NCBI GenBank assembly: GCA_025163595.1
Contig: CP104100.1
Location: forward strand, 2,108,001 to 2,172,000
Direction: 5' to 3'
DNA length: 64,000 bases
Source: Phaeobacter sp. G2
GTDB taxonomy: Bacteria > Pseudomonadota > Alphaproteobacteria > Rhodobacterales > Rhodobacteraceae
Shown: one piece after another, positions 54,852 to 63,420 of the stretch
Layout of the letters: the number at the start of each line of letters is the position of its first letter
Numbering within the stretch: the stretch's first letter is position 1
Position numbers and translations under genes: made by a program
The notes under the pieces: generated by a model
The model's input: the letters and a program-made list of their open reading frames with translations, nothing else
What the model was told of the DNA's origin: nothing
Database searches by the model: none

Positions 54852-56454
54852 ATCCTCCGGGTTCGATTTCGGCAGAAATGACAGTGAAGCGGTCCGAGGC
54901 CAAGGCCTGTTGCAAGGCCTGGTCCAATTCAGCGCGATTACGCACCGTTACACCCGTGCCGCCAAAGGCGCGGCCGATGGCCGCAAAGTCGTGGCGCCCC
55001 AGATCAACCCCGGCATTGGACATCTGGCGGCCCCGCTGTTTCAGCTCGATCAGGGCCAGGCTGGCATCGGCAAAGACCACAAAGATCGGTGCCACGCCCA
55101 GCTCGGCGGAGGTGGCCAGATCCCCGGCAACCATCAAAAACCCGGCATCGCCGGAGAAGCTGACAACCGGACGATCGGGCTCTGCCAGCTTGCGGCCAAT
55201 GGCCATGGGCACGGCGCAGCCCATGGTGCACAGGCCGGAGGATTGGATCAGGGCGCGCGGTTCAGCGCAGGGCCACATCTGGCTGAGCAAAATGCGATGA
55301 GCGCCGCTGTCCGCTGTCGCCAGGGTGGTTTCGGGCAGGGAGGCGCGGCACTGGGCAATCACCCCGGCCGGGCCCCAGTCATCGGTGGTGGGAAAGGCCG
55401 CTGCAAGATCCTGGCGAACCTGTGCCGGGGCGGCGCAGGGCCATTTGAGGCGATCTGTTGCGGTCCCGGAGCGGGTCAGATCCGCAAGGGTGGGTTTCAA
55501 GGCAGCGACCAGCGCCAGACTGGCCTGATGCATGTAGTGGCTGTTGGGCTCAGGGGTGATGTCGATCATCCGCTGCACCGCAGGATCCCAGATATTGCGC
55601 CAGCCGGGGCGCATCTCGATCGGGTCATAGCCCAGGGCCAGGATCAGATCGGATTTTTGCACCAGGGGCAGCAGATATTTGTCCGCCAGCGGCGACAGCC
55701 CGGCGGCGCCCAGGCACAGCGGGTGGCTTTCCGGCAGAATGCCCTTGGCCTTGTAGGTGGTGACAAAGGGGATCTGGTGGTGTTCGAGGAAGGTCTTGAT
55801 CTCGGGCGCGGCCTGTTCCTGCAGGGCGTCGAGACCGATGATGGCGATGGGACGCTGGGCGGCGTCGAGCCAGGACAGCGCCTGCGCCAGCGTGGCGTCT
55901 TCTGGCCGGGTCAGCGCCGCAGGCGCGCGGCGAGAGCCGCGATCTCTGGCAGGGGCGTCTGCAACCGAGATCGGCACGTCAATATGCACCGGACCGTTGC
56001 GTGGCTGGGTGGCAATGGCGACGGCCTTGTCGGCGATCAGGTCCGCAGCCTCGGAATCCAGGCGGAACGTGGCCTTGGTTATGGGAGAGAACACCGCCCG
56101 GTGATCCAGCACCTGGTGGGTATAGCTGTGTTCCTCGGCAGCATCGACGCAGCCGGTGAGCACCAGCATCGGCACCCGGTCCTGATGGGCATTGGCCACC
56201 ACATTGACGCCGTTGAGCGCACCTGGACCCAGGGTGGCAACCAGAATAACCGGGGCGCCGTCGCTGTGGTGCAGGCCTTCGCCCATAAAGCCGGCGGCGT
56301 TTTCATGTTTGGCCAGGTGAAACGTAATGCCGGCCTTGATCAGCGCATCCACCAGGGTCAGCACCTCGCCGCCGGGCATGCCAAAGGCGTGACGGCAGCC
56401 GGCCTCGTAGAGGCGGCGGGCCAGAACGTCGGCGGCGCGAAGGGTCTGTGTCAT
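54835..56454 (-). CDS. Thiamine-diphosphate-dependent enzyme (acetolactate-synthase-like)
   Basis: A 539-residue ThDP enzyme with the three-domain fold: pyrimidine domain with the catalytic glutamate in KHENAAGFMGEG (about residue 50), a central domain (about 190-330), and the pyrophosphate domain with SFSGDAGFLMVAGDL and FADASLALIELK. Reaction and substrate (decarboxylase, carboligase or acyl-CoA lyase) cannot be read. The Mg-binding pair GDA...FAD departs from the common GDG...NN, so the class is unusual. ATG 56454 is chosen; an upstream extension reads as unrelated sequence. Coupled to the CaiB transferase. Confidence 0.85.
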   Translation of the reverse strand: MTQTLRAADVLARRLYEAGCRHAFGMPGGEVLTLVDALIKAGITFHLAKHENAAGFMGEGLHHSDGAPVILVATLGPGALNGVNVVANAHQDRVPMLVLTGCVDAAEEHSYTHQVLDHRAVFSPITKATFRLDSEAADLIADKAVAIATQPRNGPVHIDVPISVADAPARDRGSRRAPAALTRPEDATLAQALSWLDAAQRPIAIIGLDALQEQAAPEIKTFLEHHQIPFVTTYKAKGILPESHPLCLGAAGLSPLADKYLLPLVQKSDLILALGYDPIEMRPGWRNIWDPAVQRMIDITPEPNSHYMHQASLALVAALKPTLADLTRSGTATDRLKWPCAAPAQVRQDLAAAFPTTDDWGPAGVIAQCRASLPETTLATADSGAHRILLSQMWPCAEPRALIQSSGLCTMGCAVPMAIGRKLAEPDRPVVSFSGDAGFLMVAGDLATSAELGVAPIFVVFADASLALIELKQRGRQMSNAGVDLGRHDFAAIGRAFGGTGVTVRNRAELDQALQQALASDRFTVISAEIEPGGYDGRI

Positions 56455-56649
56455 GTTTTTGATTTCCCACTTGTTCCAGAAGCTAGAATTCGCGGGTTGC
56501 GGCAGGCGGCGCAAGCCGTATCACGTCTCTGTGACTTGCTGTGTGTTGCATAGTGGCCTCGGCACTGGCTACAGGGCGCCCTAAACTGGTCAGCTTGGGG
56601 GCATGGTAGGGGCGGGCTTTGTTGCCGTCCGGGCCGCCCTGCCATTCCC

Positions 56650-57153
56650 CTAGTGCAGTGCAGCTTCAGCGATGGCCGCAAAGCGGCGGTCCAGGTCGGT
56701 GGAAATGCGCAGCAGCCGACCTCCGCCCTCATTGAGGTAGGGGGCAAAGACAAAGCTGGGACGTTTATAGGCCAGATGGCTGTGATCTGCGTCGACCTCG
56801 GTGACATAAAACCGGAGAGGGGCTTCGATCATCGCGGCAGTCGACAGGGCCAGAATGCGCACCGCGTAGTCATTGTTGAAGACACCAATCACCCGGTTGC
56901 CGGGAATGGAAATGCCACGGGCTGCGGCTGCCTGCGTCGGGCCGGCCTGTGTGACCACCACGAGCCCCTCGGCCTTTACTGCGGCACGCAGATCCTGCAG
57001 CAGCGTTTCATAGGGTTTTTCGCTTTCAAAGATCACCCAGCCTTTGCGTTTGCCAAGTTCGCTCGCCCCGGCGGGCTGGGGCAAAGATCCGAGGCTGAGG
57101 ATCACCACCATGAGCAACGCCGGGAGAGCAGCCTGTGGTAGGGGGAGGCTCAT
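56650..57153 (-). CDS. Exported DUF302 protein
   Basis: A 167-residue protein with a signal-like N-terminus (LPQAALPALLMVVILSLGS) and a DUF302 domain (about residues 40-160), including YETLLQDLRAAVKAEGLVVV and RVIGVFNNDYAVRIL. DUF302 proteins bind small hydrophobic or redox ligands in a beta-alpha fold; this one's ligand is unknown. The start is chosen at 57153 (AAGGG upstream); ATG 57165 and 57216 also lie in frame. Confidence 0.82.
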   Translation of the reverse strand: MSLPLPQAALPALLMVVILSLGSLPQPAGASELGKRKGWVIFESEKPYETLLQDLRAAVKAEGLVVVTQAGPTQAAAARGISIPGNRVIGVFNNDYAVRILALSTAAMIEAPLRFYVTEVDADHSHLAYKRPSFVFAPYLNEGGGRLLRISTDLDRRFAAIAEAALH

Positions 57154-57356
57154 TGCCCTTAGCATCTTGGGAAGTCTGCGACACAGGGCAGAGCGTGATA
57201 GGCACAGTGCGCGCATTGGAAAGACCCTTTGGATTAAGCTGACCGCAGATTGGCATAGATTTGCGGGCTAAGGCATCACATTGCAGTGTAGCATTTTGGG
57301 TCGTCAAGTGCGGCGGAGGGGGGCAAGGCAGGGTCCTGCCATAAGCGCAGACAGGT

Positions 57357-57380
57357 CAGGCCCGGACGGATCCGGGCCTG
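57357..57380 (-). terminator. Hairpin after the phoX gene
   Basis: CAGGCCCGGA (57357-57366) pairs with TCCGGGCCTG (57371-57380) around CGGA: 10 bp perfect. On the minus strand it is about 45 bases after the phoX stop. No T run follows. Confidence 0.6.
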
Positions 57381-57423
57381 GGCCAGTGTGAGGTATAGCG
57401 GTGGCTTGCGCTATGAGACCCAG

Positions 57424-59454
57424 CTAGACAGCGATCCGGCCGCCGCCTGTTTTGGTGACCACAACAACCGAGGGGCGCGGCGGCATTTTTGGATCGAAGT
57501 CGGGCCAACGGGTGGCGGGATCTTCGAAAGTCGAGGCGCGCTCAAACCCTTGCAGCGCCTTGGTGCCATCGGTGCCGGGGTGTTGCACCGCCAAAAAGAG
57601 CGTTTCGCTGTCCTCGGTGAAGTATGGCCCACAGAGTTCCCCGCCAACTGGGCAGCGGAAGAACAGTTTCGAATGGCCACGCAGTTCGCCTTCGGTTTCC
57701 AGCGCATACAGCCCGTCGGATTTGCCCGTCTTGCCCCATTTGCTGCCCTGATCGGTAGAGATCCACAGGCGGCCATCGGCGTCAAAGGCACAGTTGTCGG
57801 GAGAGCCAAACCAGCCGTTTTCGCTGGTTTCCGGGTTCCACTGAGCGCCCACTTCCGCAAGCTCTGGGTCGCCACATTTCACCAGGATCGACCATGTGCC
57901 CGTGGTGGAGGCATGATCGCCTGCCGCTTCTTTGATTTCGATGATGTGACCAAAGTTGGATTTGGCGCGGGGGTTTGCGGCGTTGAGCTGCGTATCCTTG
58001 CGCTTGGAGTTGTTGGTCAGCATGATATAGGCGGTGCCGTCGCCGCGCGGCTGGGCATCTTCGGGACGGTCCATTGGCGTGGCGCCAAGCGCATCCGCGG
58101 CCAGGCGGGTATCAATCAGCACATCAGCCTGGCTGGCAAAACCGTTCTCTGCGGTCAGCGGCCCCTCGCCATGTACCAGCGGCAGCCAGTGCACGGTGCC
58201 ATCGGCATCAAAGCGGGCAACATATAGAATACCGTCGCTCAGCAGGTTTCCATTGGCATCATCGGTGTGGGACACTGTCCCGTTGGAGACATATTTGTAC
58301 TGGTAATCAAACCGGTTATCATCGCCCATATAGACAACCAATTTGCCGGTCGCTGAGATGGTTGTCTCGCACCCCTCATGGCGGAAACGACCCAGGGCAG
58401 TGTGTTTTACTGGTTTTGCGTCTGGTTTGCGGGGATCGACTTCAACCACCCAGCCAAAGCGGTTTGGCTCGTTTGGCTCTTTGTCGATGTTGAACCGGTC
58501 ATAGTGCTGACCCCAGGCATACCAGCCACCGGGGACGCCATAGCGTTTCTTGCTGGCAGCATCCTGGTGCGCGGTCAGATCCGGCTTGCCGTCGCTGTCG
58601 CGGGCATCGGTCCAGAAATAGCCGTGGAAGTTCTCTTCGGCCATCAGCCAGGTGCCCCAGGGGGTCATGCCGCCGGCACAGTTGTTGAGCGTGCCAATGA
58701 CAGCTTTGCCAGAGGCATCAGCATTGGTTTGCATCCGGGCGTGCCCTGCGGCGGGGCCGTCGATGGTCATTGCGGTGTTCAGCGGGGTGATGCGCCGGTT
58801 AAAGGCGCCATCACGCACAACCGCCCATTTGCCGCTTGCGTCGCGCGCGATCTCAACCACGGTGCCACCATGGGCGGCCATCTCGATGTCGATCAACTCC
58901 TTGGTCATACCGGCAAAGCCCTGTTTGTCCTGACGGCCAAGACCGGGGAACATGACTTCTTCGTTGGTGTATTCGTGGTTCACACAGAGCAGACCACGGG
59001 TGCCTTCGGCGTTCAGGGGGGTAAAGCCCACATAGTCGTTGTTATAGCCAAACTGCTGCAGCTGGGCCTCAGCTGTCTGGTTCATCACGTCAAATTCAGG
59101 CGCATCAGCGGTGATCGGATCGCCCCAGCGCAGCAGCACGTCTGCCTCATAGCCATTGGCGATGTGATGGGTTTCATCATTGCCCCAGGTCAGCTCATCA
59201 AAGCGATAGCGGCTTTCAGGGGCCGCAGAGGCGGTGGCGTGGTTGGGGGCGATCAGCGCGGAGGTGCCAAACAGGGTGGCCGCTGCCGAGACACCAAGCA
59301 TACCGCGCAGCATATCGCGGCGGCCATAGCGGGTATTGATGACATCGCCGATGGTGGCATCCAGGTTGGGGTTGGTTGGGATGTCGTCAAAGGCTTCATA
59401 GGCTTCGGCCTTGTTGCCGATCTCAGGATCGTTGATGATTTGCTTGCGGTCCAT
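57424..59454 (-). CDS. phoX: PhoX-type alkaline phosphatase (DUF839)
   Basis: A 676-residue calcium/iron-dependent phosphatase releasing phosphate from organic esters outside the cytoplasm. A long N-region precedes a Tat signal (GRRDMLRGMLGVSAAATLFG, about 44-63), as usual for PhoX. The propeller has VNHEYTNEEVMFP, NCAGGMTPWGTWLMAEENFH and FRHEGCETTI. The gene stands alone with a five-copy 14-bp array 115-184 bases upstream. The expected control is by phosphate, but no clear PhoB box was found. Confidence 0.92.
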   Translation of the reverse strand: MDRKQIINDPEIGNKAEAYEAFDDIPTNPNLDATIGDVINTRYGRRDMLRGMLGVSAAATLFGTSALIAPNHATASAAPESRYRFDELTWGNDETHHIANGYEADVLLRWGDPITADAPEFDVMNQTAEAQLQQFGYNNDYVGFTPLNAEGTRGLLCVNHEYTNEEVMFPGLGRQDKQGFAGMTKELIDIEMAAHGGTVVEIARDASGKWAVVRDGAFNRRITPLNTAMTIDGPAAGHARMQTNADASGKAVIGTLNNCAGGMTPWGTWLMAEENFHGYFWTDARDSDGKPDLTAHQDAASKKRYGVPGGWYAWGQHYDRFNIDKEPNEPNRFGWVVEVDPRKPDAKPVKHTALGRFRHEGCETTISATGKLVVYMGDDNRFDYQYKYVSNGTVSHTDDANGNLLSDGILYVARFDADGTVHWLPLVHGEGPLTAENGFASQADVLIDTRLAADALGATPMDRPEDAQPRGDGTAYIMLTNNSKRKDTQLNAANPRAKSNFGHIIEIKEAAGDHASTTGTWSILVKCGDPELAEVGAQWNPETSENGWFGSPDNCAFDADGRLWISTDQGSKWGKTGKSDGLYALETEGELRGHSKLFFRCPVGGELCGPYFTEDSETLFLAVQHPGTDGTKALQGFERASTFEDPATRWPDFDPKMPPRPSVVVVTKTGGGRIAV

Positions 59455-59568
59455 GGCGTGCTCTTTTCATAACGGTGTAGGCGGGAGATCCCCGGCAGAT
59501 GCCTGGTGATTTGCAGCCGCTGTGTAACAGATAGATTATGATCAAAGCGAATTCATCAGAATGTCACA

Positions 59569-59638
59569 GGGTACATATCACGGGGCACATATAACGGGGC
59601 ATATATCACCGGGTATATGTCAGGCGGCATATGTGACC
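59569..59638. repeat. Five-copy 14-bp tandem array upstream of phoX
   Basis: Units: GGGTACATATCACG, GGGCACATATAACG, GGGCATATATCACC, GGGTATATGTCAGG, CGGCATATGTGACC. They share a consensus of GGG, then an A/T-rich ACATAT or ATATAT core, then CA. The neighbouring bases at 59555-59568 are a degenerate sixth copy. It lies between the end of soxT and the start of phoX. The 14-bp period differs from the 11-bp period of PhoB boxes. Confidence 0.85.
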
Positions 59639-59688
59639 AGCCAGATAGAAAACACTGCGGCACAGCGATGGCAGAGGTTAGACCGGCC

Positions 59689-60747
59689 CTAGGTAGTGCG
59701 GCGAAAGCCTTCGATCAATTGGCGCAGCCCCAGGGCGGCCCCGGCAAAGATCGCCAAAAAGGTGACAGGGGCGGAGAGCGAGAGCAAGGAGAAGGCGCTG
59801 AGCCCTTGCCCCACGGTGCAGCCCATGGCGACCACAGCGCCCGCGCCCATGATGGCGGCGCCAATGATCTGGCGCCGTAACTCACGCGGATCGTCACAGG
59901 CCTCCCAGCGGAAATGTCCTTTGATCAGCGAGCCAATAAAGGCGCCGAGCCAGACCCCGGTGATCGAACCCACCGCAAAGGACAGTGGCCGCAGGCTGCC
60001 GGTCATGGTCCAGAGGATGGTTTCCCCCAGAGGCGCTGAGAAAGAATGTGAAACCACCGGCAGCGCCTCAAACCCGCGGGCGTTGATATAGGCGGTGCCC
60101 GCCCAGCCAGAAACCACGGCCACACCGACAATGACGGACCAAAACAGGCTTTTGCGATCACGGCGGAAGTCCGCATCCCATAGGCTGATGCCAATCAGGA
60201 GGACACCGACAACGATCCCAATACCCGCCAGCGGCAGATGGGTCAGCGCGGCCAGGTGATGTGCCAGTCCTGGCGGCAGCTCGCTGGTGACATCCTGTTG
60301 CTGAAACAGCAGGTTGCGCAGTGGGGCGAGGGGGCCAGACAGCACCACATAGGTTGAGATGCCCATCACCAGCACAATGACAAAGCTGCGCAGATCGCCG
60401 CCGCCAAGCCGGGCAATGGCGCCGTAGCCACAGTTGCCGCTTAGGGCCATGCCATAGCCAAACATCAGGCCACCGATAATCGAGGCCATCGGCATCCAGC
60501 GCACTGAAAGGTAGAAAGAGTGCGAGGCGTCAAACAGCCCCAACCCGATGAGGGTGAAACTGCCAATGATGGCGGTGCCAATTGCCAGCCCCCACATGCG
60601 CATCCGCTGCGACGAGTCGCCATATAGCAGATCTTCGATGGCGCCCAGGGTGCAGAACCGGCCCAACCGGGCTGCCAGCCCCAATAAGATCCCCCCCAAC
60701 AGGCCGATACCGGTGACCAACTGGTGATCGCTGAACAGATCAAACAT
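59689..60747 (-). CDS. soxT: YeeE/YedE-family sulfur transporter, SoxT
   Basis: A 352-residue inner-membrane protein with about nine or ten helices and the two YeeE/YedE signatures GGILLGLAARLGRFCTLGAIED and MGAGAVVAMGCTVGQGLSAF, read here as LAARLGRFCTLGA and AMGCTVGQGLSAF; the two cysteines (FCTLG, GCTVG) take part in thiosulfate relay in this family. ATG 60747 after GGAGGAGGG is preferred over a TTG at 60753. Located in the sox region downstream of soxR on the same strand, it most probably imports thiosulfate or transports sulfur. Confidence 0.88.
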   Translation of the reverse strand: MFDLFSDHQLVTGIGLLGGILLGLAARLGRFCTLGAIEDLLYGDSSQRMRMWGLAIGTAIIGSFTLIGLGLFDASHSFYLSVRWMPMASIIGGLMFGYGMALSGNCGYGAIARLGGGDLRSFVIVLVMGISTYVVLSGPLAPLRNLLFQQQDVTSELPPGLAHHLAALTHLPLAGIGIVVGVLLIGISLWDADFRRDRKSLFWSVIVGVAVVSGWAGTAYINARGFEALPVVSHSFSAPLGETILWTMTGSLRPLSFAVGSITGVWLGAFIGSLIKGHFRWEACDDPRELRRQIIGAAIMGAGAVVAMGCTVGQGLSAFSLLSLSAPVTFLAIFAGAALGLRQLIEGFRRTT

Positions 60748-60885
60748 GGGCAACCCTCCTCCTGGGCTGGGCGGTTGGCGCTGACCTCAAGCGATGTCGC
60801 TCCCGCATGTGCGCCTGTGGTCTTTCCGGCGACGGCTCAGGGGATGCATCTATGGGCGCAGCAAAGCGTCATTGCAGGATCCATT

Positions 60886-60913
60886 GCAATGGGTTTTGCG
60901 CAATGGGTTTTGC
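60886..60913. repeat. Perfect tandem 14-bp duplication in the soxR-soxT gap
   Basis: GCAATGGGTTTTGC occurs twice without a gap (60886-60899 and 60900-60913); each unit has GCAA/TTGC ends and can form a small stem. Just upstream, ATTGCA (60871-60876) and TGCAAT (60885-60890) form a wider inverted repeat. It could be a regulatory site controlling soxT. Confidence 0.75.
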
Positions 60914-60956
60914 ATCCTGACCCGCGCGCTGGGCGTCAATTTCAAGGGATCTGGCC

Positions 60957-61295
60957 CTAGCTGGCGTCGTTGCAGAACAGCTCGTAGACCACTTCGAGGA
61001 TCCGCCGTGGACGGTCGTCTGCCAAACGGTAATAGATGGCCTTGCCGTCCCGGCGTGGCACGACCAGCCCTTCGAGCCGCAACCGCGACAGCTGCTGCGA
61101 CACGGCGGCCTGGCGTGCGGCCAGTAGATCTTCGAGTTCGGTGACCGATTTTTCACCGGTGACCAGGTGGCACAGGATCATCAATCGTCCCTCATGGCTG
61201 ATCGCCTTGAGGAAATTTGACGCTGTGGTGGCGTTGTCCACCATGTTGTCCAGCTCTTCCGGGGCCATATCGGCCGAGAATTGCGGTAGTCCCAT
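60957..61295 (-). CDS. soxR: ArsR-family repressor SoxR (SqrR/BigR-like thiol sensor)
   Basis: A 112-residue ArsR-type winged helix repressor: DNA-binding helix AARQAAVSQQLSRLRLEGLV at about 59-78, wing KAIYYRLAD. It has just two cysteines, C42 (LMILCHL) and C108 (ELFCND), placed like C41 and C107 of SqrR, which form a tetrasulfide-type bridge with persulfide to release DNA. It should repress sox genes until reduced sulfur is present. Not the MerR/iron-sulfur SoxR of enterics. ATG 61295 has an AGGAGAGAG site. Confidence 0.92.
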   Translation of the reverse strand: MGLPQFSADMAPEELDNMVDNATTASNFLKAISHEGRLMILCHLVTGEKSVTELEDLLAARQAAVSQQLSRLRLEGLVVPRRDGKAIYYRLADDRPRRILEVVYELFCNDAS

Positions 61296-61357
61296 AGTCT
61301 CTCTCCTGTGGTGGCAGCGCGCGGGCGCCGCTCCTCCCAATGCGGTCTTAATATCGG

Positions 61358-61810
61358 CTAGCTCTCGGGTGGGTCGGCCTCTTCGGTGGGCAACCCCAGA
61401 TGCTGGCGCATAAGTTGGGCGATCAAGGGCCAGAAAAAGTCTTCCCCTGGATAGCCTTCCAGGCGGGCCATCTCATGTCCGTCGTTTACAATCAAGAATG
61501 TTGGCGTAAAAGTCACCCGACGTGTCAACTGCAGGTCAGCGGGAATGGCCCGCAGATCCACCCGGTGCAGCGGCGCAAAAGCGCCCTCGCGGGTTTTGGG
61601 GTAAATGGGGCCGATTTCTTCGTTCCAGCGTTTGCACCATTCACAGCCTGCCTGCTCAACCATGACCAGCGCGCGGCCCTTGTCAGCCCAGGGTAGAGCC
61701 GCGTCAGCCAGCGCAGGCAACGGGTTTACAACCGCAAGGCCAATAGCCACTGACAGGGCGGTCGCTGCAAAGCTGCGGCGTGTTACAGAAAGGGGGCGTT
61801 GATTTTTCAT
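61358..61810 (-). CDS. soxS: SoxS, periplasmic thioredoxin-like protein
   Basis: A 150-residue exported thioredoxin-fold protein. The signal (SVTRRSFAATALSVAIGLA, possibly Tat) is followed by a domain with the CEWC redox pair (VEQAGCEWCKRW, about residue 55-58) and the cis-proline loop TFTPTFLIV. SoxS reduces the SoxYZ carrier thiols and restores thiosulfate oxidation activity. The ATG at 61810 has GAGG upstream. Its promoter faces soxV across a 114-base gap that contains a candidate SoxR site. Confidence 0.9.
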   Translation of the reverse strand: MKNQRPLSVTRRSFAATALSVAIGLAVVNPLPALADAALPWADKGRALVMVEQAGCEWCKRWNEEIGPIYPKTREGAFAPLHRVDLRAIPADLQLTRRVTFTPTFLIVNDGHEMARLEGYPGEDFFWPLIAQLMRQHLGLPTEEADPPES

Positions 61811-61853
61811 GACCTCAACCGTTGACGGCATCCGCGATTTGCGGCTTGATACT

Positions 61854-61870
61854 ACATAATTTGAATATGT
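61854..61870. promoter_or_regulatory. Candidate SoxR operator in the soxS-soxV divergent gap
   Basis: ACATA (61854-61858) and TATGT (61866-61870) flank ATTTGAA, and TGAAT is repeated directly downstream. A related TGAAT-based inverted repeat lies before soxX. SoxR is known in other species to bind the equivalent two intergenic regions. Confidence 0.6.
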
Positions 61871-61924
61871 GAATAACACAAGTCTTGCGCCAAGACAGCT
61901 TAAGGCGCGGAAGGTCATAAAATC

Positions 61925-62665
61925 GTGATGCTGGAAATTTCATACCTGGGCGCAGCTTTTGCCGGATTGTTGAGCTTTTTCACCCCCTGCATTCTGCCGA
62001 TGGTGCCGTTTTACCTGTCCTATCTGGGCGGGTTGTCCATGTCCGAACTGCGCAGTGACGGCGAGATCGCACCGGGAGCGCAGCGGCGTATGGTCCTGGC
62101 TTCCCTGTGCTTTGCTGCCGGGGTGACCTCGGTCTTTATGCTGATGGGAATGGGGGCGACGGCGCTGGGGCAGCTGTTTGGCCAGTACATGGAAATCCTG
62201 TCCTATGGGGCGGCTTTGATTCTGGTGGTCTTTGGCCTGCATTTTCTGGGGGTCATTCGCATCGGGTTGCTGTACCGTGAGGCACGGATGGAAAGCTCTG
62301 CCGACCCATCCAGCCTAGCCGGGGCCTACTTGATGGGGCTGGCCTTTGGCTTTGGCTGGACGCCCTGTGTGGGGCCGGCCCTGGCCTCGATCCTGATGGT
62401 GGCCTCCGGGCTGGGAGAGGTCTGGCGCGGCGGCGCGTTGCTGTTTGTCTATGGCGCGGCCATGACCTTTCCTTTTGTGGTGGCGGCGCTGTTTGCCAAG
62501 CCGTTTTTGGCCTGGGTGGCGCGGCACCGGGCGGCCTTTCACTGGGTCGAAAAGATCATGGGGGCGATGCTGATCCTGTTTGCCATCCTGATCGTCACCG
62601 GCGGCGTGCGCTGGATTGCAGATCTGATGATCCGCTGGATGCCAAGCTTTGCCACAATCGGATAG
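61925..62665 (+). CDS. soxV: SoxV, CcdA-family transmembrane thiol-electron transporter
   Basis: A 246-residue protein with six helices that carries reductant across the inner membrane from thioredoxin to SoxW. The paired redox cysteines are seen in SFFTPCILPMVPFYL (about residue 22) and GWTPCVGPALASI (about 143). The start is GTG at 61925 (GGAAGG nine bases ahead) or ATG at 61928. It leads the soxV-soxW-soxX-soxY gene group. Confidence 0.92.
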   Translation: MMLEISYLGAAFAGLLSFFTPCILPMVPFYLSYLGGLSMSELRSDGEIAPGAQRRMVLASLCFAAGVTSVFMLMGMGATALGQLFGQYMEILSYGAALILVVFGLHFLGVIRIGLLYREARMESSADPSSLAGAYLMGLAFGFGWTPCVGPALASILMVASGLGEVWRGGALLFVYGAAMTFPFVVAALFAKPFLAWVARHRAAFHWVEKIMGAMLILFAILIVTGGVRWIADLMIRWMPSFATIG

Positions 62666-62701
62666 TGACCAAGACTAAATGCGAGATTTTGGGAGAGAAA
62701 C

Positions 62702-63295
62702 ATGAAGAACTGGATGTTGAAACTTGCCACCCTGGCACTGGCGTTGCCCTTGGTTGCAACGGATGTTGCAGCGGTTGAACTGGGTGATGACGGGCTGCAT
62801 AAAACGCCCTGGATGCGCGAGACCTTCAAGGATCTGCGCGAAGACCTGGAGGAGGCCAACAGCGAAGGCAAACGCCTGGTGTTGTTCTTTGAACAACGTG
62901 GCTGCATCTACTGTACCAAGATGCACACCGATGTGTTCCCTCGCCCCGAGGTGAGCAGCTACATCGACGAGAATTACTTTGTGGTGCAGATGAACCTTTA
63001 CGGTGATGTGGAGGTCACTGACTTTGATGGCGAGAGCCTGTCGGAAAAAGACATGGCGCGCAAATGGGGCGTCCTGTTTACGCCAACGATTCTGTTCCTG
63101 CCGGAAGAGGTGGAGGAGGGGCAGACAGCCCCCCAGGCGGCGGTGGCGACAATGCCCGGTGCCTTTGGTCCGGGAACAACACTGGACATGTTTACCTGGG
63201 TGAACGAAAAGCGGTATCTCTCTGACAATGGGGAAGATTTTCAACGCTACCACGCGCGCCGCATCTCGGAGCGCAACAATGGGTCTGCAGACTGA
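62702..63295 (+). CDS. soxW: SoxW, exported thioredoxin
   Basis: A 197-residue periplasmic thioredoxin. A Sec signal (MKNWMLKLATLALALPLVA) precedes a domain with LVLFFEQRGCIYCTKMH, whose CIYC pair (about residues 68-71) takes electrons from SoxV, and a VLFTPTILFLPE cis-proline loop. It is the link to the periplasmic sox thiols. GGGAGAGAAAC precedes the ATG. It is separated from soxX by 125 bases with another candidate SoxR site, so soxX may also have its own promoter. Confidence 0.93.
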   Translation: MKNWMLKLATLALALPLVATDVAAVELGDDGLHKTPWMRETFKDLREDLEEANSEGKRLVLFFEQRGCIYCTKMHTDVFPRPEVSSYIDENYFVVQMNLYGDVEVTDFDGESLSEKDMARKWGVLFTPTILFLPEEVEEGQTAPQAAVATMPGAFGPGTTLDMFTWVNEKRYLSDNGEDFQRYHARRISERNNGSAD

Positions 63296-63316
63296 GTGCG
63301 GGCGAACGAATATATT

Positions 63317-63334
63317 AATTCATACTATTGAATT
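63317..63334. promoter_or_regulatory. Candidate SoxR operator upstream of soxX
   Basis: AATTCA (63317-63322) and TGAATT (63329-63334) form a perfect inverted repeat around TACTAT in an AT-rich island. Read in reverse it shares the AATA..G..TGAAT core with the soxS-soxV site. It lies about 90 bases before the soxX ATG. Confidence 0.6.
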
Positions 63335-63420
63335 TGTTGTTGCGTTTAGAGGGCAGGGTGCCCTACGGTATACAACAGCTAAGCCCGCCAGACTGCGGGT
63401 GGCAGCCAACGGGAGGAACC

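Noticed and set aside
59455..59568. PhoB box upstream of phoX
   Set aside because: CTGT-like pieces occur, but no pair of heptamers fits the 11-base period well.
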